Part shown: piece by piece, positions 22,001 through 31,444 of the stretch
Layout: each line of letters starts with the position of its first letter
Numbering within the stretch: the first letter of the stretch is position 1
DNA from: Oegoconia quadripuncta
Taxonomy: Eukaryota > Arthropoda > Insecta > Lepidoptera > Autostichidae
DNA length: 64,000 bases
Direction: 5' to 3'
Assembly (NCBI GenBank): GCA_949316235.1
Contig: OX438744.1
Coordinates: forward strand, 26,337,578 to 26,401,577
The notes under the pieces: model-generated
The model's database searches: none
What the model was told of the DNA's origin: nothing
Seen by the model: only the letters and a program-made list of their open reading frames with translations
Program-made: the position numbers and the translations under genes

Positions 22001-22254
22001 AAAATACATGTAATATATTAAAATGGAAAGGACAATTTTCGTATTGACTATTATATCTTCAACCCTTTTAATGTGTCCGTTGCGTGAGTTCCGTAGAAAC
22101 ATTATTGTATGCTGATAAAGATAATTTATTGTGGCCTTTATGAATTTTTTAGAGCATACAACATTATTTTTATTTATTTACATTTGAGTTTTGTATTGCT
22201 TTCTATTGTGTCTATCACACGACAAGACGTCCACCTCCCCCATAGATTTCCAGT

Positions 22255-22557
22255 GATTTATTTTTGCGCAACAGGTTGTTACTTGACCTCAATCACACCT
22301 GATGTTAAGTGGAGATGAGGTCGAAGGTGGAAGCGTACTGACCCGGACTGGCTATCTTATCTCTGACAACCGGAACACAACAATGCTATTAACATTGCTG
22401 CTTGGCGGCAGATTTAGATAAGGTGGTGGTAGCTAGCCAGGCGGACATTTAAAATGCCCTACCACCAACCAAGTACTTAAACATGTACCCCGCTGGGGAT
22501 CGAACCCGCGATCTCCGAATCGTAAACCCAATGTTGTTTACATTGAGCCACGGCGGT
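22255..22557 (-). mobile_element. SINE-A, reverse, near full-length
   Basis: It has the tail, body and head with B box GGATCGAACCCGCG. Small deletions are present, and one falls where most copies read CCCCAACACATTTGGGG. Confidence 0.9.
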
Positions 22558-22569
22558 TAACTTGAGGTG

Positions 22570-22750
22570 AAGTGTGACCGGTTGGAAGCGGTCTGCATCC
22601 AGCGACTTCCCCAGACCTTTATCAGAGGTGACTTTCAGTCTTTGATGATGGTGGTGATTTATTCATTCCTGATTCGATCACGTAGTGAAACCCCGAGCAT
22701 CGCCCTCTTTATAGCTAACCATGACCTTTCTTTACTAGTCACTAAATAGT
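22570..22750 (-). pseudogene. RTE-like LINE fragment
   Basis: GGTTGGAAGCGGTCTGCATC, CATTCCTGATTCGATCACGT and AAACCCCGAGCATCGCCCTC match blocks of 59370-59745. It is degenerate and abuts LINE-D. Confidence 0.7.
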
Positions 22751-23378
22751 AGGATATAAATACAATCTTTGTTTTACAGAAACGAGCCGTTCGCGCAATT
22801 TATCAATTGAGACCCTGGCACTGTGTGAGTGTCACTTAGAGACAGATTTAAAGAGTATTATATTCTAACCTTTTCGTCACAGTACATTTATGAAAATATA
22901 GCATCATTTAGGAAAAATAGTGATAAACATGATGCCAATACAAGAAATAAAGATAAACTTGCAGGTCACATGAGTCGCCTCCGCAAAGTCAGTAATTCAT
23001 TTTTCAATAAACAAAATTTGATATACAAAATCTTCCTTTCCATAAATTTAAAGATACTATAAAACAGAAACTTATTAAGAAAGCTTATTATAAAATATCA
23101 GATTACTTAGATGATAAACAATCATGGACATAACCAACCCGTTAGCATAACCAGGCTATTTCACAATTAATAATGAAATATTATAATTTATTTTATTTAT
23201 TTATTTATTTATTTATAATTATAAAATAATATTAAAAAGAGCAACTTCTCGAGTTTCTTGCTTGTTCTTCTCAGGGGAAAATTGCCTTTTGAACAAGCAG
23301 TACCTATAAAAATGTAAAATCTGACTATTTTAAGTGTACCCTGGTGTACCTACAAAATAAGGCATTTTTGATTTGATT
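22751..23378 (+). pseudogene. LINE-D copy, 5'-truncated
   Basis: It begins GGATATAAATACAATCTTTG, runs through KRAVRAIYQL-like codons, and ends in the 3' UTR with ATTTGATTTGA. An insertion and frame breaks occur near 22822. Confidence 0.85.
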
Positions 23379-23391
23379 TGAGTATACAACA

Positions 23392-23475
23392 AAGTCGCTG
23401 ACTCCTGTCATTTTCTCCGCTTACTTCTAAACCACGGAACGGATTTTGATACATTGGAAGAATGCGTAAATTATT
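23392..23475 (+). repeat. Rep-V uninterrupted copy
   Basis: CTCCGCTTACTTCTAAACCA is continuous here. This is the empty-site equivalent of the LINE-H insertion at 17129-17250. Confidence 0.6.
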
Positions 23476-23489
23476 CCTGCTAAGTGCCA

Positions 23490-23695
23490 GCATTCATCAT
23501 CATCAAAGACGTCCACTGCTCGACAAAGGCCTCCACAATGATCTCCACAACGAGCGACCCTGCGTTGCCCGCGTCCAGCGGCTTCCCGCGATCTTCACCG
23601 AATCGTCAGTCCACCGGGGGCCTGCCCACACTGCGTCTCCCGGTGCGTGGTCGCCACCTTTCCGCCTCAATGACCGTCGATCCTACGAGCAATGC
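23490..23695 (-). pseudogene. RTE-like LINE fragment
   Basis: CATCATCATCAAAGACGTCC, CCACAATGATCTCCAC and GGCTTCCCGCGATCTTCACC are the reverse-strand RTE 3' end. The GC content is higher than around it. No intact frame was found. Confidence 0.7.
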
Positions 23696-24185
23696 CCCAA
23701 CACTTCATCTGTTTATTTAAAGGCTTTGAATACCGTTTTGGAGTGTGTCTAAACTGGCATGTTCGTCCATTGTTCAAAATATGCTTGAGTACACTGGATT
23801 TCATTAAATCGTTTGTAAATTATCCACTGTATAACTCAAGGAAGCTGCACACTCATCGCCAATTTTTTATCGTGTTGCGTTAAAGATGGCGCTTATAAAA
23901 GGGTTTATTGCCGTCTCTATGTAGCCGTCTTTTTTAGCCACGGATGTTTCGCCATATCGCGACGAATTAATCTTGTTGACGCGGCAAAAAACGATATCTG
24001 CTGACCTCTTTACCCCTGGCTACACAGATAAACTTATCTCGCTCAGAGCTGGTTTTAGGTAAAGCTTTGAATTACTGATGTTTGGTACATGATAGCTACA
24101 CTTTTGTGGATCTATGGGATCTGATGGGATGAGATTTGTGCGTAATAACTTGAAATGTAGTTCAGACAAGTCGGTGGCTTAAGAA
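23696..24185. other. Unassigned sequence
   Basis: Nothing was recognised. ATGGCG at 23886 opens only 12 codons. Confidence 0.4.
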
Positions 24186-24205
24186 CTGGCCAGAACTGGC
24201 CACTA

Positions 24206-24247
24206 TTCTGATACAAAGTCACCAATCCGCACTGGGCCTGCGTGGTG
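24206..24247 (+). pseudogene. RTE 3' fragment next to LINE-D
   Basis: AAGTCACCAATCCGCACTGG and GGCCTGCGTGGTGGATTA match the RTE 3' UTR type. LINE-D follows at once. Confidence 0.55.
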
Positions 24248-24637
24248 GATTACGCTTTTTCAATAAGGTTCCTGTTGATATACAAAATCTTCCTTTCAAT
24301 AAATTTAAAGATACTATAAAACAGAAACTTATTAAGAAAGCATATTATGTTATAAAATATCAGATTATTTAGATGATAAACATTCATGGACATGAACCGT
24401 AACCAGGCTATTTCACAATTAATAATGAAATATTGTAATATAAAATAATAATTAATAATTTTGTAACATAAAAACCTTTTTAAAAAAAGGGAAACGAGTT
24501 CGAGTTTCTTGCTTGTTCTTCTCAGGTAAAAAGTGGCTTTTGAACAAGCAGCAGCTTAAAAAATGTGAAATCTGACTATTTTATGTGTACCCTGTGTACC
24601 TACAAAATAAAGCATTTTTTGATTTTGATTTTGATTA
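24248..24637 (+). pseudogene. LINE-D 3' end
   Basis: It starts CGCTTTTTCAATAAGGTTCC and ends in (TTTTGA)n. A 3-4 base insertion relative to 50234-51117 lies near 24346. Confidence 0.85.
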
Positions 24638-25985
24638 TGGCCCATACCCTCTCCCCAGTAAGAGGTGGCTTATAAAACACCTTTTTTAATAAACAACAGT
24701 TCTAATTCGATAGACAACCTCTAGCTGACAAAATGTAGCACGGCTTTACAATAAAAAAAGTTTTGTGTGTGGTAATTTGTAAAATTTACTCCTTAGCTGT
24801 TAGAGGCAGTTGTGTTGCGGATGTATTGCGTATTGGCTGCTTTGTTCGCTTTTCGGTGCTTTGTGGATTTGAAAAAAAAATGTACGTTCTGTGCCGTGGA
24901 GAAAATTTTACCACAGGTTGTTTAAAATCTATTAGAGAATGATAGAAACGTTCAATGAGCGCCATTTATCGTCAGTTTCAAGAACACTCCCTGGAAAATC
25001 TCTGATTACTTGATGACAGCTGGTCTCCAAAGTTGGTTTATCTTCTGTCTGACATTACCATACAACTTAAATTCAACCGCAGATGCGGTACGATGTCTAT
25101 TAAAATTAATAAAAATTCGGTCCACTCTGCGCTAAAGCAGCATTTACCCTTATTTTCCCAATTTAAAAACAACGTAAGTCACATACAGATTTTGAATAAC
25201 TATGATCCTTACCTCATAGTAAATACGGCTGAATTTAGATTGTAATTGTAAATCGACCTATTTACTCCGATCTATGGATGTTACACGTTATAATATAGTC
25301 TATGTTATAAAATTGATTAATATGGTATAGATATGGTCGCCCGAACAAATATGTATTACGCATTTCATAGATAAAACAGCGCCATCTTTTAGAATCCTCG
25401 GGAACTAATAGGACTGCTGAGAATAAATGGCCGACACCACAGCGTACAACCAAAATTTTTTTTTGTCATATAGGTTACATGAAAGTGCAAGGAAAAAATA
25501 CATTATTCATTAAAAATATAAATTTAACGAGTAATACATTATGTTTGTTTTATAAGGTACTGGTACGTTTTTAGACACTTTTCTGTGGTAAGTGATGCAT
25601 TTTTCAGAAGTCAGCGTTTGATATGACGTTCGCGAACGAAGTCGGTGTGTGACTAAGATCCCATTGGTTCTAAACTCCCGTGTTGACACCAATGAAGTGG
25701 TACCTTGGTTAAAACCTATGTTGGTCACGCCCCGTTTCTTCTTTACTGAGCAAATAAGTAAGCTAAATTGAATACAACAATTATATAATAATGAAATGGG
25801 ACGCCGGTAAGTCCTTACTGTATTGTTTTTTATCTTTTAAATCCATCCTCCATTTTAAGTGGCTGTATACTCCATTAAATGAATTGGTCCCTGTTTTTCT
25901 CTCATGACATTCTTGTTGGATGATTTAATTTATCTGTAAATACCAACTTCTCAAGTACAGTAGACTACACTTAATAGTCAGTAGA
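24638..25985. other. Unassigned sequence
   Basis: No shared repeat or plausible gene. Several frames of 60-70 residues are AT-driven. Confidence 0.4.
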
Positions 25986-26023
25986 CCAAAAATCTTTATT
26001 TTGTAGTTACACAGGGTTCACTT
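25986..26023 (-). repeat. LINE-D 3' end remnant
   Basis: AATCTTTATTTTGTAG..ACACAGGG is the reverse complement of the LINE-D 3' end (as in 440-480). Confidence 0.6.
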
Positions 26024-26080
26024 AAGAGGGTTTATTCGTCAGTGGCGTCCTCATTGGATAAATTAAGATTTCTTTTTAAA
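26024..26080. repeat. Rep-K, second copy
   Basis: It matches 5371-5430. Confidence 0.6.
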
Positions 26081-26159
26081 TCTAACTAATAGGTATTCTA
26101 AATGAGAAAGTTTGGATGTTTAAACAAACATTAAATATTGAATGATGATGATGAATAAA

Positions 26160-26191
26160 CATGATGGAGCAATAAACATTGCTCCATCATG
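26160..26191. repeat. 14-bp perfect hairpin
   Basis: The arms CATGATGGAGCAAT and ATTGCTCCATCATG are separated by AAAC. A reverse Rep-G-like piece (GCGAAACGGATGAACGGAT) follows at once. Confidence 0.9.
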
Positions 26192-26469
26192 GCGAAACGG
26201 ATGAACGGATGGGCCTTCCAATACAAAGTGTCCGGTCACGTGACACAACTTAGTATGGGAAATCCAAAAATTTTTTCACATTTCGACCTATGTTGGTATG
26301 GGAAAGTTGTTTGTAATCATATCACGGATACTATTACCAGTTTCTTTTTCAAAGATTGTTTACCAAATTAAGAAATACTAAATAGATAATCTTGGAACAA
26401 TCATAAATAACATTTTTAAATAATTATAAAAATCAAGTAATAAAAGTCATGTAAACTTAAACGGGAAAA
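26192..26469. other. Mostly unassigned; short Rep-G piece
   Basis: 26193-26225 resembles reverse Rep-G. The remainder is AT-rich. Confidence 0.4.
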
Positions 26470-26627
26470 GAAAAAGAGGAAGACCGAGAATAAGCTACAT
26501 GCAGCAAACAAAAGAGAAGTTGATCGTCGTGTTGTATCAGGAGGTCAAGAGGAAGGCGGAGAGCAGAGAGATATGGAAAAATGTCCACCGACAAGAGCAT
26601 GGCTCTTAAATCAGATGATGATGATGA
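26462..26627 (+). pseudogene. RTE-like LINE C-terminus
   Basis: The translation GKRKRGRPRISYMQQTKEKL...KAESREIWKNVHRQ resembles the RTE C-terminal GRGRPxxxW...DRxxW pattern and is followed by TCAGATGATGATGATG, a typical RTE-type tail. Confidence 0.65.
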
Positions 26628-26930
26628 AACTTAAACTAATCTTTGTGGGCTAAATAGATAAATCTTTGTAGGCTAAATAGATAATCTTAAAATAATCACA
26701 AATAATCATAAATAATACTTTGTATTTATTTTGTGGTTATATTGTAGTAATTCTCTAGTCTGGCCAGTATACATAGAAGCTTATTTTTTAGTAAAAAAAA
26801 ATATTTTTAACATTGAGTGTATTTACTTCTTTATAATAATAAAAGTAAAGCAATCTATTATGTTAAAAAAATGATTTATACATTTTTACTTACTACTTTT
26901 CTATTTACCTAGGTGAAATATTTTTATTAT
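26628..26930. other. AT-rich unassigned; local repeat
   Basis: ATCTTTGTGGGCTAAATAGA is repeated about 27 bp downstream (26640-26690). Nothing else was recognised. Confidence 0.4.
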
Positions 26931-26976
26931 GAGTCCGAAACAGAATCAACTTCCGAATCAAAGGTCATTTACCTTG

Positions 26977-27107
26977 TGGTGCGAATCGACCCATTCAAAA
27001 TTTGCAGGTGGCGATTCACACCACCGGTGCGAAAGGGGCTCTTCAAAAATTGAATGGGTCGTTTCACACCGCGGTGCGAACCGTTTGTGGTGTGAATCGC
27101 CACCCGA
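26977..27107. repeat. GC-rich interleaved inverted repeats
   Basis: Two motif pairs alternate. CGACCCATTCAAAATTTG pairs with CAAAAATTGAATGGGTCG, and GGTGGCGATTCACACC pairs with GGTGTGAATCGCCACC. GGTGCGAA recurs. The short overlapping open frames here on both strands are a by-product of the symmetry. Confidence 0.85.
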
Positions 27108-27164
27108 CCCGGAACGGAGGGTTTGAGTTGAAATTTGGTACACAGGTCGAACATACCTTGGATT

Positions 27165-28085
27165 AACTTGGATTAAAAACTAAATGCATAAAATTTACTT
27201 TACCTAATGTTAAACAAATGCCTATTGACATATTTGTACGAGGTGAAAAATTGGACCTTGTAGACACTACTGTCTTTTTAGGACTGACATTGGATGCTAA
27301 GCTTCAGTGGGGGCCTTATATTGAGAAACTAGCGAAAAAGCTTGCTTCTGCTGCGTATGCAGTCAAAAAAATTAGAAATTTAACAGACGTTCATACCGCA
27401 AGACTGGTTTACTTTAGCTATTTCCACAGTTTGATGTCATATGGCATATTGTTGTGGGGAAACGCTGCTGACATACATATGATTTTTGTTCTGCAGAAGC
27501 GTGCTATTCGTGCCATTTATAAATTAGGACCTAGAGAGTCTCTTAGAGATAAGTTTAAGGAAATTAATATCTTAACAATGGCATCTCACTACATTTATGA
27601 GAATTTGTTATATGCAAAAAAAAATATAACCTTATTCGCTAAAATAGTGATAGGCACAATGTTAATACAAGGAATAAGAACCAGTTATCTATTTATGTTA
27701 GCCGACTTTACAAAGTTAGTAAATCCTTCAAAGGGCAATGTATACGCTTTTATAATAAGGTTCCAGTAGACATTGAAAATATGCCTTTAAATAAATTTAA
27801 AGCAATCATAAAACAGAAATTATTAACAAAAAGCTATTATAAAATCACTGACTATTTGAATGATAAGCAAGCATGGACATAGCTGTCTTATTATTCATAT
27901 AATTATCAAATCGCAACCTATAATCTGTTTAAAAGAGCAACCCTAGAGTTTCTTGCTCGTTCTTCTCTGGGGAGTCAGCTTTGTGAACTACTATAATGTA
28001 ATATTAATATGAATAGTGACGTTTTCAAGTGATAATTTTACCCTATGAAATAAAATATTTTGATTGATTGATTGATTGATTGATT
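27165..28085 (+). pseudogene. LINE-D copy with long C-terminal ORF
   Basis: This is the best-preserved LINE-D coding end. Residues KTKCIKFTLPNVKQ are in frame upstream of the first ATG, then GLTLDAKLQWGPYIEKLAKK, AYAVKKIR, YFSYFHSLMSYGILLWGN, LQKRAIRAIYKLGPRESLRD. The frame shifts after about residue 145; in the other frame coding resumes to DYLNDKQAWT and a stop near 27881. The 3' end is (TTGA)n at 28057-28085. It lacks the RT palm, so it is a dead 5'-truncated copy of a jockey/CR1-type element. Confidence 0.88.
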
Positions 28086-28175
28086 AAAATATAGGACATT
28101 TTTTATCCCGATAAAGTCAGTAGTTCCCGCGGGATAAACAAGTTATTCCACGCAAGCTAGTACTAGCTAGTAGTA
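28086..28175 (-). repeat. Rep-G-like fragment
   Basis: ATCCCGATAAAGTCAGTAGT and TCCCGCGGGATAAAC are the reverse complement of 14460-14510. Confidence 0.6.
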
Positions 28176-28269
28176 GCACAATAGATCAAAAAAATCGCTC
28201 TGACCAGCACTCGAAAACCCTAAAAGCTAAGCTAATAAGTAAGTAATACCTAAATTTAAATATCTAAGG

Positions 28270-28553
28270 CAGTGGTGGGCAAACTGTCTTCATAGGGGGC
28301 CAGACAATTTAAGATTTTTCAGAGGATGGCCATAATTACCTGTAGTTAAAATTCGCGGTTTTGAAATATTTTAATCGTATTATAAAAACATTATATTAGA
28401 GTATTACACACTTTCACAAATATTATTACGAATTACAATTTAACATTTATGCGATTATTATTATCGCAGGCCATATAATATTATTCATTTCGAAGGACCG
28501 TCGTTGGCGTGTCGAATGAAATCCTTTCGCGGGCCGTACATTGCCCACCACTG
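28270..28553. mobile_element. hAT-like MITE
   Basis: The 284-bp element has termini CAGTGGTGGGCAAAC and GTACATTGCCCACCACTG and 8-bp flanks ATCTAAGG / GTCTAGGG (6 of 8 match; both have the CTA core). The end sequence and duplication length are typical of hAT elements. There is no coding content. Confidence 0.85.
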
Positions 28554-28555
28554 GT

Positions 28556-28625
28556 CTAGGGCATGTTAAATGCATTTTAAACCACTATCTATCTAAATCT
28601 GTCGCCAAACTGCAATGTTAATAGC
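28556..28625 (+). mobile_element. Decayed SINE-A middle fragment
   Basis: AGGGCATGTTAAATG and CTAAATCTGTCGCCAAACTG match the SINE-A body with several changes. Confidence 0.55.
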
Positions 28626-28635
28626 TATATACCTA

Positions 28636-28888
28636 ACCTATATTTAAAAATTATAAAATTGTATTAGTTATATAATTTATTTAAAAAAAAAAGAACAACA
28701 ATGATCCTGTGGGTTTCTTGCGCCGCTTCTTTCACCACAGATGATTTCCCTTTCCGAAGCGGTAGTAGCTTGGACATACCGACTGACAGATAAATGCAAT
28801 AAACTTTTATTTCCAGTAGATTTAAATTGACATTCAACAAATGATATCATGTACTTACATTGAAATAAATGCTTGAAGTTTGAATATT
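28636..28888 (+). repeat. Rep-S (LINE 3'-UTR-like)
   Basis: GGGTTTCTTGCGCCGCTTCT, CCGAAGCGGTAGTAG, ATTGACATTCAACAAATG and GAAATAAATGCTTGAAGTTT match 55785-55915 and the reverse of 61748-61868. The GTTTCTTGC...TTCT block also resembles LINE-D and 44415-44605, which points to a jockey/CR1-type 3' UTR. Confidence 0.7.
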
Positions 28889-29058
28889 CCTAAATTGTGA
28901 ACAGACTCCTATAACACGGGGCATCCTAGTTTAGGAGTCAGAGTTCCCCTACTTAAGTTTTTATAAATAAAAAAATTGTACAATTTTTTCTATACCCATT
29001 GTTATCTGTTTATAGGTAGTGAATAAACTATTTCTTTCTTTCTTATTCTTTCTTCTTG

Positions 29059-29166
29059 ACAAACAAGATGGGGTTTTCGTGTCAGTACGCTTCGACCTTC
29101 GGTCTCATCTTTACCTAACATCAAATGTAATTGAGCTCAAGTGTTACCCGTTGTGCATAAAAAAAT
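29059..29166 (+). mobile_element. SINE-A tail
   Basis: AAACAAGATGGGGTTTTCGT onward matches the 3' third of SINE-A, with substitutions. It faces the reverse copy at 29232. Confidence 0.8.
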
Positions 29167-29231
29167 ATATTTCAGACAGAAGTAATCTTATGAGCTGCCA
29201 AGAGAGCTGTAGCATACATCAAAAAAAAATT

Positions 29232-29563
29232 TTTTTTTATCCACAACGGGTTAGCACTTGCCCTCAATCACACCTGATGTTAAGTGAAGATGAGGCCGAA
29301 GGGGTAGCTTACTGACCCGGAAACCCCATCTTATTTGGGGGACTGGCTATCTTATTTCTGACAACCGGAACACAACAATGCTATTAACATTGCTGCTTGG
29401 CGGCAGATATAGATAAGATGGTGGTAGCTAGCCAGGCGGACATTTAATATGCCCTATCACCAACCAAACCGAGTATGTACTAAATATGTACCCCGCTGGG
29501 GATCGAACCCGCGACCTCCGAAACGTAAACCCAATGTTGTTTACATTGAGCCACGGAGGCGGT
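29232..29563 (-). mobile_element. SINE-A, full-length, reverse
   Basis: The tail, body and head are all present, ending GAGCCACGGAGGCGG. Confidence 0.9.
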
Positions 29564-30007
29564 TAATTCCTAATATTTTACCAATACTTCTGCAATTCAT
29601 ATAGCGCTGTAAATATCTATATTATAAAATGACTAGCTCCGGCCCTGCCCCCGGCCCGGGCCGCAGCAAACACCCGCATGTAAAAGAAAATTCGCTAATA
29701 TTCTCATGAAAGATATTAAAGCGTTAGAAACGAGGGCAAAAATTAAACTCGCGTATTTTTTCTGCGCCCCGATGTTATCTTGCGGATATATTATGAGCTT
29801 CATACGTGCAGTAGTTGAAGGTGTATTTATTATCTACGATATATTATATCGAGAAGTATCTAATGAAAGATTTTGATTATTCGCTATAAACACCCCGGCC
29901 TAATGGTTTTGTATTTATTTCCTTTTTAATTATTTTCGCGAAACTAATAGTCGTTAGCGTTGAGGGTTGAATATCGCTTCCAATATCATCATCATTCTCA
30001 GCCCGTG
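29564..30007. other. Unassigned; possible Rep-G start
   Basis: GACTAGCTCCGGCCCTGCCC near 29630 resembles the start of Rep-G-type repeats. The rest is unassigned. Confidence 0.35.
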
Positions 30008-30089
30008 AACACCTTCCATCTTCGGCCTCATCTTCACTTAACATCAGGTGTGATTGAGGTCAAGTGATAACTCCTTGTAGATAAAAAAG
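30008..30089 (+). mobile_element. SINE-A tail fragment
   Basis: CACCTTCCATCTTCGGCCTC to GTAGATAAAAAAGA: only the last ~80 bp. Confidence 0.8.
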
Positions 30090-30159
30090 AAACACTCACC
30101 GAAATGCATCCTATATATGAACCGCCCAAACTTATTACGGAATATACCAAAATCGTTAT

Positions 30160-30352
30160 ATGTATAGAATAAGAATAATGTTTATTCAGAAAATGTTATG
30201 TACATAGTTGAAACTAAATATGTTAGGCTATACTTAGTACCACTAATACAAAACCCATAGCTGCCGAACTAGGTTTATGCAACCTGTATTTCAGCATACA
30301 ATGGCCTTCCCCTGAAGATTAAACAGGATTAGCCTAGCGCACATAAAGATCG
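30160..30352 (-). repeat. Rep-N (LINE 3'-end-like)
   Basis: It is the reverse complement of 62489-62672: AATAATGTTTATTCAGAAAA, CATAGCTGCCGAACTAGG, GGCCTTCCCCTGAAGATTAA. Confidence 0.75.
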
Positions 30353-31369
30353 TTAACAAATCAAAGTTTGTTTAACAAATGTATTCCGTATTTGTTGTGC
30401 AATAGAGTATAGTTGATTGATTGAAATCAAGTGCTATTGATCTGTTTATGCCGATAATATATCAGGAGTTCCCTCTATTCCTCATGGGTCCTATCATCAG
30501 AACTGAAAAATGAGACCAACCTAGACGTATATTCTATAAAATAAAGAAGAAATTTCCAAATCAGTTTATATATGACGGAGTTCTGTGGTCTTTTGAAGGG
30601 TTAAAAAGGCCTATAAAATTCGAGACCTTACGACGGCAATCAAGGCAAATACAAACGCAGAGTGTTGGGGCGTGAAGCGCCTGAGTTTAATTTGAAATGG
30701 TTAAAATCAGCGTATAAATATGCTAACTTGAAAAGCTCTGAGGTTTCATGTACGAATTTACAGGGATGACACTAAATGACGCGTTTTATTTTTCAGTTTA
30801 ATAAAAATGGATATATTTTAAATATATTCAAATTACAATATAAAAAATCTAAAACCAACACAGTTGGAAGATAAAAAAAGCGACAAGAGTAAGCGGCGGT
30901 GACCATGAAATAGGGAAAAAAGGTCTTCTGCTGCGTGTACAGCGGATTTTTTACTTGAATAAAGCGCCATCTGGCGGGTCTCGTGTACGATGTGAAGTTA
31001 ATGCAGTAACTTCATTAATCACTCCGATCTGTTTTTGTATGTGGTCTGTGGGCCAATTGTGTTTCCAACTCATCATTATGTAGATGGCAGCTGCGTGACC
31101 ACAGAGTTAATGTGAAAAACCTATTCACGTGAATTTTAAAACAGCAACGTTTTTAAAGTATAGAGAACCGAGCGAAGTAATTAAATTATAATCCAAATCG
31201 AAAATTAATGTTTCAACACATCGGTGTTGCTTTAATAGAAATTTTAATAGAAATGGCTCTCATGATCGTGTGGTGGTTTTAATCCATAATAATATTGCTT
31301 AATTATACTTGATGTGAAGTGAATTGCTTTTAAGGTAGAATAGCGCTTACCTCACTGTGATGATTGCAA
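30353..31369. other. Unassigned sequence upstream of LINE-K
   Basis: No repeat was recognised. The boundary of the LINE at about 31370-31410 could not be fixed. Confidence 0.4.
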
Positions 31370-31444
31370 CTATTTGTTGAACATAGATTACAAAAGCATA
31401 CAATACAATAGATTACAAGTAAGCTCAATGTTAGTGTTGATATA

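Noticed and set aside
26929..27154. Three overlapping ORFs on both strands
   Set aside because: They arise from the symmetric inverted motifs in 26977-27107.
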